DNA of 23,596 nucleotides from Actinomycetes bacterium (lineage in GTDB: Bacteria > Actinomycetota > Coriobacteriia > WRKU01 > WQUG01): positions 1 through 23,596 of the forward strand of contig WQUG01000054.1 of NCBI GenBank assembly GCA_009785855.1. Reading direction: 5' to 3'. Shown here piece after piece: positions 1 through 6,922 of this stretch; position 1 is the first letter of the stretch, and each line of letters begins with the position of its first letter. The translations under genes and the position numbers were made by a program. Below the pieces are notes generated by a model. The model saw only the letters and a program-made list of their open reading frames with translations. It had not been told where the DNA came from and ran no database searches.

Positions 1-1197
1 GTCGCGCTGAACCTGGCGGGGGTCGGCTGCGGCGAGCTCGCGCGTGGGATGATCCTTGCTACTCCGGGGGCGCTGCGCCCGGTGCGGCGCTTCAACGCCT
101 GGTTCAGCTACGGCGCCGACCCCGCCCGCCCGCGCCGGCTCAAGACGCCGGCGACCGTGCACCTGCACCATGGCACGAGCGAGGTCATGGCGCGCCTGCT
201 GCTTCTGGGCGAGTCCGGGGAGCTTGCGCCCGGCGCCGCCGGCTTCATCCAGCTGCGCGCGGACGAGGCGCTGGCGGTGCGCGCCGGCGATCGCTTCATC
301 GTGCGCGCCGGAGATCCGCTCTACAGCATCGGCGGGGGAGTCGTGCTTGACACGACGCCGCGGCTACGCACGCGTCTGTCCGAGGCTGACCGCGCGCTGC
401 TCGAGGCCCTGCGTGACGGGGAGGCGCCGCGCAGTGTGCGTCTGGCGCTGGAGCGCTCCCGCGTCGCGGTGACGAGCGAACAGGTGGCGACCGAGCTCGG
501 TTGTGAGCGCTCAGAAGTGACGTCTGTGCTGAACTCCTGTCCCGAGACTGAGGTCTGCCGCTTCAAGCGGGACCGTGAGACCGTCTGGCTGTCGTCTGCG
601 GCCGCAGAGCAGCTGCGCGCGACCATCGTGGAGACCTTACGCAGCTGGCATGAGGACAACCCGCAGCAGACCGGCCTTGCCACGGGCGCGCTTTGCGACC
701 TCGTCTGCGCGCGACAGCGGACCGATCCGGAGACCTTCGTCCTCATGCTCCAGCAGTTGGAGGAGGCGGGGACAGTGACGAAGGCGGGGGGCAAGGTCGC
801 GCTTGCCTCTGCCGCTGCCAGTGTCCAGGCCACGCTCGACGAGCTCTGTCAGCGCATCGCAGAGCGCGTCCAGGGCCAGGGACTCAGCCCCGAGGGCCCC
901 ACGGCGCTCCAGGCAGCGCTGGGAGTGGAGCGCAGTCTGCTCGCCCAGGCGCTGGGGATCCTGACGCGCGAGGATCGCCTCATCCGCCTGGGCGGCGATC
1001 TCTACTTCAGCCCAGCGGCGATAGAGCAGGCGAAGGACGCCCTGACGCAAGCCCTGCGCCGGGCGCCTGACGGACTGACGGCGGCCGAGCTGCGCGACGT
1101 CCTGGGCGTCAGCCGCAAGTACGCGATCCCGCTGCTCGAGCACTTCGATGCGCGGGGCGTCACCTTGCGTGTGGGCGACCTGCGGCAGCTGAGGTAA
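1..1197 (+). CDS. selB: Selenocysteine-specific elongation factor SelB, 5'-truncated by window edge
   Basis: SelB is the EF-Tu-like GTPase that delivers Sec-tRNA(Sec) to UGA codons followed by a SECIS hairpin. The frame is open from base 1 (V-A-L-N-L-A-G-V, then a conserved ...L-A-R-G segment typical of translation-factor domain 2), so the apparent ATG at 49 is internal and the GTPase domain lies upstream of the window. About 398 residues remain of a protein usually 600-650 long. They cover the domain 2/3 region and then the C-terminal tandem winged helices that bind SECIS RNA. The last winged helix ends with the characteristic S-R-K-Y-A-I-P-L-L-E-H-F-D followed by T-L-R-V-G-D-x-R. It lies just upstream of tRNA-Sec, and two genes in this window need it (hydrogenase large subunit and selD). 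selA is a likely upstream neighbour, which cannot be seen here. Confidence 0.93.
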   Translation, partial: VALNLAGVGCGELARGMILATPGALRPVRRFNAWFSYGADPARPRRLKTPATVHLHHGTSEVMARLLLLGESGELAPGAAGFIQLRADEALAVRAGDRFIVRAGDPLYSIGGGVVLDTTPRLRTRLSEADRALLEALRDGEAPRSVRLALERSRVAVTSEQVATELGCERSEVTSVLNSCPETEVCRFKRDRETVWLSSAAAEQLRATIVETLRSWHEDNPQQTGLATGALCDLVCARQRTDPETFVLMLQQLEEAGTVTKAGGKVALASAAASVQATLDELCQRIAERVQGQGLSPEGPTALQAALGVERSLLAQALGILTREDRLIRLGGDLYFSPAAIEQAKDALTQALRRAPDGLTAAELRDVLGVSRKYAIPLLEHFDARGVTLRVGDLRQLR

Positions 1198-1207
1198 CCC
1201 AGAAGGA

Positions 1208-1361
1208 GGAACCAGGGGGACAGGCACCGTGGTCCCAGGGGGGTCGCTCGCGTACGCGAACAACCCCCCTGACCCTCCTGTCACCGGTGGGTCGCTCGCG
1301 GGAACCAGGGGGACAGGCACCGTGGTCCCACGCGAACAACCCCCCTGACCCTCCTGTCACC
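1208..1361. repeat. Duplicated intergenic repeat (GGGACAGGCACC type) with hairpin
   Basis: The selB to tRNA-Sec spacer holds two 30-bp identical units at 1208-1237 and 1301-1330, each with the partly palindromic core GGGACAGGCACCGTGGTCCC. Each is followed by a shared 31-bp stretch (1255-1285 and 1331-1361) beginning CGCGAACAACC. The first copy also carries a long G-rich/C-rich hairpin (about 1237-1270) centred on CGCGTACGCG. The second copy lacks most of that hairpin, as if shortened by deletion. A third copy of the core lies at 19137-19167, and the hairpin recurs at 21051-21085 and 21158-21194. No coding capacity is apparent. The hairpin could also terminate selB transcription. Confidence 0.8.
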
Positions 1362-1401
1362 CGGCCCCCTGTCACCCCCGGGGTCCATCACCGGGTGTTC
1401 C

Positions 1402-1410
1402 TGCTACAAT
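1402..1410 (+). promoter_or_regulatory. Extended -10 promoter for tRNA-Sec
   Basis: TGCTACAAT is an extended -10 element (TGn followed by TACAAT at 1405-1410). It lies 14 bases before the first base of the tRNA, a fitting distance for a short 5' leader. No good -35 hexamer is seen at the usual distance, which is tolerated with an extended -10. Confidence 0.5.
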
Positions 1411-1423
1411 GTGATAACGACGC

Positions 1424-1520
1424 GGAGCCGGAGCCGTCCTGGTGGGCGGTGCGGTCTTCAAAACCGTTGTGAGGGGTGAAGAGCTCCTCGGGTGGGTTCG
1501 ATTCCCGCACGGCTCCGCCA
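1424..1520 (+). tRNA. selC: tRNA-Sec (anticodon UCA)
   Basis: The gene folds as a selenocysteine tRNA. The acceptor strand GGAGCCGG (1424-1431) faces ACGGCTCC (1509-1516): seven pairs plus a mismatched eighth. The D stem has six pairs (CCGTCC with GGGCGG) closed by the loop TGGT, the Sec-specific long-D-stem shape. The anticodon loop CTTCAAA (anticodon TCA) sits on the stem GCGGT/ACCGT. A long variable arm pairs GAGGGG with CTCCTC. The T arm is GTGGG-TTCGATT-CCCGC. The discriminator is G and CCA is encoded (1518-1520). A second GGAGCCG at 1430 makes a later 5' end possible on paper, but only the 1424 end gives the correct D arm. The 3' end is duplicated directly downstream. Confidence 0.95.
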
Positions 1521-1550
1521 AGACACGCGATTCCCGCACGGCTCCGCCAA
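1499..1550 (+). repeat. Direct duplication of the tRNA-Sec 3' end
   Basis: The last 22 bases of tRNA-Sec plus one flanking base (1499-1521, starting CGATTCCCGCACGG) are repeated exactly at 1528-1550, with an offset of 29 bases. The second copy has the T-stem 3' side, acceptor 3' strand and CCA, but no 5' half, so it cannot fold as a tRNA. Such a partial 3' copy resembles an att-site scar left by an integrating element, or a small tandem duplication. It lies just upstream of moeA. Confidence 0.85.
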
Positions 1551-1577
1551 TCGCTGTAAGGAAGGATCCTCTCGACA

Positions 1578-2834
1578 ATGCCGGATATCTTATCAGTAGA
1601 ACAGGCCAAGGCCCAATGGCTGGCGCTTATCGAGCGTCGAGCGCCCGAGGAAGTCGAGCTGCTCGACGCCTGCGGGCGCGTGCTTGCCGCAGACGCCGTG
1701 AGCGACATCGACGTGGCGCCCTTCGACAACTCGGCCATGGACGGCTTCGCTCTGCGCGCCTCTGACCTGCGTGGGGCCAGCGACCAGACGCCGGTCGCCC
1801 TTGAGGTCATCGCGCATATCGCGGCGGGAGACTGGTGCGAGACCGAGGTGGTCGCCGGGACGGCAGCGCGCATCATGACCGGCGCCCCGATGCCCCCCGG
1901 AGCTGATACCGTGGTCAAGGTCGAAGAGACCTCCGTACTCTCAGGCGACGGCGGAGTCGGCTCGCAGGTCCGCTTCTCCCGTGCCCCCCAGCCGGGCGAG
2001 AACGTGCGCCACCGCGGCGAGGAGGTCAAGGCCGGCGAGGCGGTGCTGCGCGCCGGCGAGCGCCTGGGGCCGGCGGCCATCGGGCTGCTCGCCTCCACGG
2101 GGCACGCGCGCGTCTGCGTGTATCGGCGTCCCCGCGTGGCGGTGCTTTCCACGGGATCGGAGCTCGTCGACATCGACACGGTCCCTCCTGCGGGCAAGAT
2201 CCGCAACTCGAACAACTACTCGCTTGCGGCCCAGGTCCTTGAAGCGGGCGGGATACCGGTGGCGTTTCCCAATATCACCGACACCCTCGAGGCCACGAAG
2301 GCGGCGCTTCTTGAGGCGGCGGTCAGCTGCGACCTCATCATCACGAGCGGCGGGGTCTCGGTCGGGGACTTCGACTACGTCAAACCAGCGCTTGAGGCGA
2401 CAGGTCAGCTGTTCTTCTGTAAGGTGAACATGCGCCCTGGCAATCCGCAGACGATGGGTATGGTCGGCTCGGTACCGTTCTTCGGCCTGCCCGGCAACCC
2501 GACCTCGACCTTCGTGGGCTTCGAGATCTTCGTGCGTCCCGCCATCCGCAAGATGTGGGGCGAGAAGCACTTAGAGCGTCCCGTGACCCGCGCGCGACTT
2601 GCGACCGCGATCCAGAAGAAGCAGGTACGCCGCTACTTCACCAGAGGCAGGGTGAGGCGCACCGACGACGGAGCCCTGGTCGCCGAGCTCTGCGGCGACC
2701 AGTCGAGCGCGCTGCTCACGACCGCGCATCGGGCGAACTGCCTGATGATCCTGCCAGAAGGCGTCGCGCCGGTGCCGGCCGACTCCGAGGTCGACTGCAT
2801 CAGACTTGACATCGAGGAAAATGCCTGCCTCTAA
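1578..2834 (+). CDS. moeA: Molybdopterin molybdenumtransferase MoeA
   Basis: MoeA inserts molybdate (or tungstate) into adenylated molybdopterin, the step after MogA. The 418-residue protein has the family's full length and motifs in order: P-F-D-N-S-A-M-D-G-F-A near residue 50; I-M-T-G-A-P-M-P-P-G-A-D near 100; a G-E-N-V-R-x-x-G-E-E segment; S-T-G-S-E-L; S-G-G-V-S-V-G-D; and N-M-R-P-G followed by F-G-L-P-G-N-P in the MoCF/binding domain. The ATG at 1578 is supported by AAGGAAGGA at 1558-1566. It is the first gene of a four-gene Moco operon and its stop overlaps the moaA start. Some organisms keep separate Mo and W MoeA paralogues. Which metal this one handles cannot be told from sequence. 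Confidence 0.95.
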   Translation: MPDILSVEQAKAQWLALIERRAPEEVELLDACGRVLAADAVSDIDVAPFDNSAMDGFALRASDLRGASDQTPVALEVIAHIAAGDWCETEVVAGTAARIMTGAPMPPGADTVVKVEETSVLSGDGGVGSQVRFSRAPQPGENVRHRGEEVKAGEAVLRAGERLGPAAIGLLASTGHARVCVYRRPRVAVLSTGSELVDIDTVPPAGKIRNSNNYSLAAQVLEAGGIPVAFPNITDTLEATKAALLEAAVSCDLIITSGGVSVGDFDYVKPALEATGQLFFCKVNMRPGNPQTMGMVGSVPFFGLPGNPTSTFVGFEIFVRPAIRKMWGEKHLERPVTRARLATAIQKKQVRRYFTRGRVRRTDDGALVAELCGDQSSALLTTAHRANCLMILPEGVAPVPADSEVDCIRLDIEENACL

Positions 2835-3843
2835 GGATCAGTACGGGCGCAGCATCGACTACCTGCGCATCTCGGTCACCGACCGTTGCAACCTGCGCTG
2901 CGTCTACTGCATGGGAGAAGACGGCGTCGCAGACAAGCTCCGTCATGACGAGATCCTAAGCTACGACGAGATCGAGCGCTTCGCGCGCCGCGCGGTGCGC
3001 TTCGGGATCCGGCGCATCCGTCTGACCGGCGGCGAGCCCCTGGTGCGTCGTGACCTCGCCGATCTGGTCGCAGCGCTGAAGCGCATCGGCCAGATCGAGG
3101 ACATCTCGCTGACCACCAACGGCATCCTGCTGCCGAAGTTCGCAGCGGAGCTGAAGGCAAGCGGGCTGGACCGGGTCAACATCTCCTTGGACACCCTCGA
3201 CAAGGAGGCCTATCGCAGGCTCACGCGCCTCGGCGAGCTTTCTCGCGCGCTTGCGGCCATCGACACGGCCCTTGAGTATCACTTCGATCCGGTCAAGGTC
3301 AACATGGTCGTGATGCGCTCGTACCAGCAGGATCTGTTCGGCTTCGCTCGTCTGAGCATCGAGCGCCCCCTGCACATCCGCTTCATCGAGTACATGCCCG
3401 TGGGCCTCAGCTCCGGCTACCAGAACCAGGGCTGGCGCGATGACGAGGTCATCGACTCCGCCGAGGTCATCGCAACGATCTCTGCGACCGGCGAGGCCAG
3501 CGGGCTCGGGCCCTTGCTCCCGCTGGCGGGCGGCGACAGCTTCCTGCCCGCCGGCGGCGGGCCGGCGCGCTACTGGCGCTTCGCCGGCGCGGCCGGTACC
3601 GTCGGCGTGATCTCGCCGCTCTCCAACCACTTCTGCGGGCGCTGCAACCGCCTGCGTCTGACGGCGGAGGGTCGTCTGCGCCCCTGCCTGTTCTCGGACG
3701 TCGAACTTGACGCGCGCGCGGCCTTGCGCCTCGGCGACGACAGCGCCATCGACGCGGTCATCGCTGACGCGCTGGAGATAAAACCGAAGGAGCACGGGCG
3801 CCTGCAGAGCACCCGTCGCCTCATGTCACAGATAGGTGGTTGA
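2821..3843 (+). CDS. moaA: GTP 3',8-cyclase MoaA
   Basis: MoaA is the radical SAM enzyme that converts GTP to 3',8-cyclo-GTP, the first Moco step. The product is 340 residues. The radical SAM motif is C23-x3-C27-x2-C30, and the second [4Fe-4S] cluster that binds GTP uses C272, C275 and C289 (C-G-R-C-N-R-L-R...R-P-C). The T-G-G-E-P motif is present and the chain ends in the catalytically needed Gly-Gly. The ATG at 2821 overlaps the last 14 bases of moeA and follows GAGGA, so the earlier TTG at 2806 is not needed. Translation is probably coupled to moeA. Confidence 0.95.
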   Translation: MPASKDQYGRSIDYLRISVTDRCNLRCVYCMGEDGVADKLRHDEILSYDEIERFARRAVRFGIRRIRLTGGEPLVRRDLADLVAALKRIGQIEDISLTTNGILLPKFAAELKASGLDRVNISLDTLDKEAYRRLTRLGELSRALAAIDTALEYHFDPVKVNMVVMRSYQQDLFGFARLSIERPLHIRFIEYMPVGLSSGYQNQGWRDDEVIDSAEVIATISATGEASGLGPLLPLAGGDSFLPAGGGPARYWRFAGAAGTVGVISPLSNHFCGRCNRLRLTAEGRLRPCLFSDVELDARAALRLGDDSAIDAVIADALEIKPKEHGRLQSTRRLMSQIGG

Positions 3844-3846
3844 TCC

Positions 3847-4347
3847 ATGAAAGACGTCTTCGACTCGCAGAACCCGGAAGGTCTCTCGCACCTCGACGCG
3901 ACCGGAGCTGCGCGCATGGTCGACGTCGGCGCCAAGGAGCACACGTCAAGGATGGCCCGTGCCCGGGGGCTGGTGAGGATGCGCCCCGGGACGCGAGCCG
4001 CGATCGTCGACGGGAGCGTGCCCAAGGGCGACGTCCTGGCAACGGCGCGCATCGCGGGCATCATGGCGGCCAAGAGATGCGCCGGGCTCATCCCGCTCTG
4101 TCACCCACTGCCCATCGACGCCGTCGCCGTGGAGCTTGAGCCGACAGATGCCGGCATCGAGATCCAGGCGAGCATCAAGGTCACCGCCAGGACCGGCGCA
4201 GAGATGGAAGCGCTCACCGCCGTCGCGGTCGCTGCGCTCACGGTCTATGACATGTGCAAGGCGCTGGACCGGGGTATGGAGATCGGCGATATCTGCCTGG
4301 AGTACAAGGAGGGCGGGAAGAGTGGCGTCTACCGGCGCGAAGCATAG
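3847..4347 (+). CDS. moaC: Cyclic pyranopterin monophosphate synthase MoaC
   Basis: MoaC converts 3',8-cyclo-GTP to cyclic pyranopterin monophosphate. The 166-residue chain is the normal length, opens with the family's S-H-L-D-x-x-G-A-A-R-M-V-D-V, and contains I-P-L-C-H-P-L and E-M-E-A-L-T-A-V...Y-D-M-C-K-A-L-D-R, which form the active site and hexamer contacts. It starts three bases after moaA, with AGGTGG at 3834-3839 inside the moaA end. Its 3' end overlaps the start of mobA. Confidence 0.96.
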   Translation: MKDVFDSQNPEGLSHLDATGAARMVDVGAKEHTSRMARARGLVRMRPGTRAAIVDGSVPKGDVLATARIAGIMAAKRCAGLIPLCHPLPIDAVAVELEPTDAGIEIQASIKVTARTGAEMEALTAVAVAALTVYDMCKALDRGMEIGDICLEYKEGGKSGVYRREA

Positions 4348-5038
4348 GCTGCCCCTGACGGCAGTCGTCCTTGCCGGCGGGCGGTCTCTGCGCATGGGCG
4401 TCGACAAGACCCAGCTCGATATCGGGGGGCGGACGCTCGTCGCCCGGGCGGTGAGCGCGGTCGCTGCCGTAGCGTCTGAGGTCATCGTCGTCACGAACCG
4501 CTCGGAGAAGCTGTGCCGGGCGCAGTTCCCGGCCAGCGCCGAGATCATGACCGACGATGTCGCCTATCAGGGTCCCCTGGGGGGTCTGGCCACGGCTCTG
4601 AAGGCGGCTCGTTATCCCTGGGTGCTGGCGGTCGCAGCCGACATGCCCTGGATCTCTGCCGATGCGGTGCGGCTCCTGTGGGAGCGCCGCCCGGGCGCCG
4701 ATGTGGTGATCCCGGTCGGGGAGAAGGGGGCCGAGCCGCTGCTCGCTCTCTATCGCACAGCGACCGTCGGCCCGGTGTCTGCAGCGGTCCTGGCAAGCGG
4801 GCGGCGACGCTTCAGTGCGATGTTTCCGGATCTGAGGGTCTGCGAGGTCCCTGAGGCCGACCTGCGTCAGGTCGATCCGCAGCTGGCGACGCTGGTCAAC
4901 ATCAACACGCGCGATGACTATGAGCGGGCCGTCGAGCTCGCCCGCGCGACGGGCCATGAGCGCTGTCGGAGCGCGGCGGCGACGAGAGCTCCAGCGGGCT
5001 GCGTGAGACCGGCTTCGATTCGTCATAGTTCGCTTTGA
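4322..5038 (+). CDS. mobA: Molybdenum cofactor guanylyltransferase MobA
   Basis: MobA transfers GMP from GTP onto Mo-molybdopterin to make MGD, the form used by DMSO-reductase-family enzymes such as the one at 6923-9685. The GTG at 4322 is chosen because AAGGAGGG (4306-4313) stands eight bases ahead and the nucleotide-binding loop L-A-G-G-x-S-x-R-M-G-x-D-K then falls at residues 17-29, where the family has it. The frame is open further upstream only as a shadow of moaC. The protein is 238 residues, with A-A-D-M-P-W at mid-protein and an N-I-N-T-x-x-D-Y segment before the C-terminus. It overlaps moaC by 26 bases. The last 30 or so residues look low-complexity and lie antisense to the end of the LysR gene. 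Confidence 0.92.
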   Translation: MASTGAKHRLPLTAVVLAGGRSLRMGVDKTQLDIGGRTLVARAVSAVAAVASEVIVVTNRSEKLCRAQFPASAEIMTDDVAYQGPLGGLATALKAARYPWVLAVAADMPWISADAVRLLWERRPGADVVIPVGEKGAEPLLALYRTATVGPVSAAVLASGRRRFSAMFPDLRVCEVPEADLRQVDPQLATLVNINTRDDYERAVELARATGHERCRSAAATRAPAGCVRPASIRHSSL

Positions 5039-5918
5039 GGAACTCGGTGAAGGCCAGGGCGACCCGTGAGAGCACCTTCGGGGGAAAGGCCATATAGAAG
5101 GGCCGGGGCCAGGGCTGCCCCTCGACCGGGATCTCAGCGATCGTCCCCAGGAGCAGCGCCTTGTCTGCGGCGAAACGGCTGACCGCTGCGATCCCCATCC
5201 CCTTCTCGACGCAGCCGATCACCGACTCACAGGTGTTGAGCTCCATCCGCTTCTGAAGCCGGTCGAAGTCCAGACCCTTGTCAGCGCAGAGCCTCTGCAG
5301 CAGGCGATGCGGTCCGGAATCAGGGTTGCGCATGATCCAGTCCTCCTGGAGCAGTCGCGTCAGACTGACGGGGCGGGGGCTTGCCGCCAGGGGGTTATCG
5401 GGAGCGCAGATGCAGATGATCTCGAACTCGCCGAGCTTCTCGAAGTTGACGCGGTGGTTGAAGAACCGCGCATCGGTCACGGCAAGGTCCGCGCGACCCG
5501 CCCCGGTCCGCTCGATCGAGTTGTGGGAGGTGTCGACGATGAGGTGCGAGCGTGCAGCCGGATAGGTCTCCTCGAAGCCAGCCATAAGGTGGGGGAGCAC
5601 ATAGCAGCCCGGGATGATCGAGGCTGCGATCGTCAGGGATCCGCTGACGGTGTTGTCGAGCAGGTCGAGTGCGTCCTGGGCCTGCTGTTCGTTATCTGCA
5701 GCCGCGCGCGCAAAGGGGAGCAGAGCGGTCCCTGCGGCCGTCAGGGAGATCTGGCGCATCGAGCGGTCGAAGAGCGTCGCCCCACAATCCTGCTCGAGCT
5801 TCTTGATCTGCGTGGTGACCGCCGGCTGGGTCAGACCCAGCTTATGGGCAGCAGCAGAGAAGCTCCCCTCGTCGATGATCGTCAGGAACGTATCCAGATG
5901 CTGTGAACTCATACCCAT
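4902..5918 (-). CDS. LysR-family transcriptional regulator
   Basis: This is a 338-residue LysR-type regulator divergent from the respiratory module, so it is a strong candidate for that module's regulator. The N-terminal winged HTH reads F-L-T-I-I-D-E-G-S-F-S-A-A-A-x-x-L-G-L-T-Q-P, followed by the linker helix (T-x-Q-I-K-K-L-E) and a LysR substrate-binding domain (about residues 90-300). The ATG at 5918 has GGAGG seven bases ahead. A second ATG six bases later is possible. The C-terminus is about 30 residues longer than usual, Arg/Ser/Pro-rich, and encoded entirely antisense to the mobA 3' end. The inducer is unknown. Confidence 0.9.
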   Translation of the reverse strand: MGMSSQHLDTFLTIIDEGSFSAAAHKLGLTQPAVTTQIKKLEQDCGATLFDRSMRQISLTAAGTALLPFARAAADNEQQAQDALDLLDNTVSGSLTIAASIIPGCYVLPHLMAGFEETYPAARSHLIVDTSHNSIERTGAGRADLAVTDARFFNHRVNFEKLGEFEIICICAPDNPLAASPRPVSLTRLLQEDWIMRNPDSGPHRLLQRLCADKGLDFDRLQKRMELNTCESVIGCVEKGMGIAAVSRFAADKALLLGTIAEIPVEGQPWPRPFYMAFPPKVLSRVALAFTEFLKANYDESKPVSRSPLELSSPPRSDSAHGPSRGRARRPAHSHRAC

Positions 5919-6036
5919 GAGCGGGCCTCCGATCTATAAAATCCATTGATACGAAACCTCTATTATGATTGTGAAATTCTATGGATAATGTGAGTATAGC
6001 ACACGCGACCGAAGGCGATGCCAGAAAGGACCAGCG
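5919..6036. promoter_or_regulatory. Divergent control region between LysR gene and cytochrome gene
   Basis: This AT-rich stretch stands out from its GC-rich surroundings and must carry promoters in both directions. An inverted pair ATCCAT (5941-5946) and ATGGAT (5981-5986) flanks TATTATGATTGTGAAATT, a layout typical of a LysR-type operator. TATAGA (read on the minus strand, just before the LysR ribosome binding site) and TATAGC at 5995-6000 are candidate -10 boxes. No -35 hexamer is convincing. Confidence 0.45.
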
Positions 6037-6921
6037 ATGAAACATCCGATAGAAGCGTATCGAGACCCGCGCTCGCGACCACGTGCGTTGATATGGACGG
6101 GGGTCGTCGCGATCATAGCTCTTTTCCTGCTGACCCTGGCCTTGGCCGTGACCTCGACGAACTGGTTCTGCACGCAGGGTTGTCACCGCATCATGGACGA
6201 TGCGGTCGATGCCAACGCGCAGTCTCCTCACGCGAAGCTGAGCTGTATCGCCTGCCATCTTCCCGCAGGCGGCGATCCGGTGACCTTCATGATCCACAAG
6301 GCAGGATCCGGGATCAAGGAGGTCCCGCCCGCGATCTTCGGGACCTATCGCCTGCCGCTGAACCCCGAAAGCGAGGTCGCGCTCGACATCGAGCAGTTCC
6401 CTTCGACGCAGTGCACCCAGTGCCACACCCCAAAGCCCGGGACCGTCACCGTTGACGGCATCAAGATCGAGCACCAGGTCCACGCAGACGCGGGCCTGCA
6501 GTGCACCTGGTGTCACAACCGGGTCGCTCACGAAGAGGCGGGCCTGAAGCTGGCTACGCTGCACACCGACTTCATCTCGATGGAGGGTTGCTTCCGTTGC
6601 CACACGCTTTCCGGCGCCGGAGTCATAAGCTCGTGCACGACCTGCCATGTCACCCAGCCCAAGACGCCGCCGGCCGACCATACGAAGGCCTTCATCGCGG
6701 GCGGTCATGCCTCTCTTGTCGACGCGCAGGGAAGACGCCTGCGGGGAAAGCCAGCGACGAAGACCTCCAGAACGCTGCCGACCCACTTCAACGGTCCGGC
6801 TGATATCCTGCACCCGATCCCGTATCAGCGCACGTGCTACAACTGCCATATGACTGACTTCTGCGTCTCCTGCCATCGCGCGGGCGCGTACCGTAACGAC
6901 CAGGAAAGGACAGGACAGTAA
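6037..6921 (+). CDS. NapC/NirT-like membrane-anchored multiheme cytochrome c
   Basis: This is a 294-residue c-type cytochrome with one N-terminal membrane anchor (about residues 19-39) and the rest outside the membrane. Heme motifs are C45-TQG-CH50 (CX3CH, non-standard), CIACH 70-74, CTQCH 126-130, CTWCH 156-160, CFRCH 185-189, CTTCH 200-204, CYNCH 267-271 and CVSCH 276-280: seven canonical CXXCH sites plus the first variant. The anchored N-terminal part resembles NapC/NirT/NrfH quinol dehydrogenases, which usually have four or five hemes. The likely role, inferred from the adjoining genes, is to take electrons from menaquinol and pass them to the molybdoenzyme encoded one base downstream. 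AGAAAGGA precedes the ATG. Cytochrome c maturation genes are not in this window. Confidence 0.88.
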   Translation: MKHPIEAYRDPRSRPRALIWTGVVAIIALFLLTLALAVTSTNWFCTQGCHRIMDDAVDANAQSPHAKLSCIACHLPAGGDPVTFMIHKAGSGIKEVPPAIFGTYRLPLNPESEVALDIEQFPSTQCTQCHTPKPGTVTVDGIKIEHQVHADAGLQCTWCHNRVAHEEAGLKLATLHTDFISMEGCFRCHTLSGAGVISSCTTCHVTQPKTPPADHTKAFIAGGHASLVDAQGRRLRGKPATKTSRTLPTHFNGPADILHPIPYQRTCYNCHMTDFCVSCHRAGAYRNDQERTGQ

Positions 6922-6922
6922 G

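Noticed and set aside
1208..1361. CRISPR array
   Set aside because: Only two direct units with non-spacer-like sequence between them, and no cas genes.
1160..1375. Open frames through the selB to tRNA-Sec spacer
   Set aside because: They arise from the GC-rich repeats (translated repeats of the same phrases) and have no independent coding signal.
1430..1437. Second GGAGCCGT as the 5' end of tRNA-Sec
   Set aside because: It pairs well with the acceptor 3' strand but leaves no room for the six-pair D stem; starting at 1424 restores the standard Sec tRNA shape.
2806..2820. Upstream TTG start for moaA
   Set aside because: ATG 2821 has a GAGGA just ahead and the family N-terminus fits without the extra five residues.
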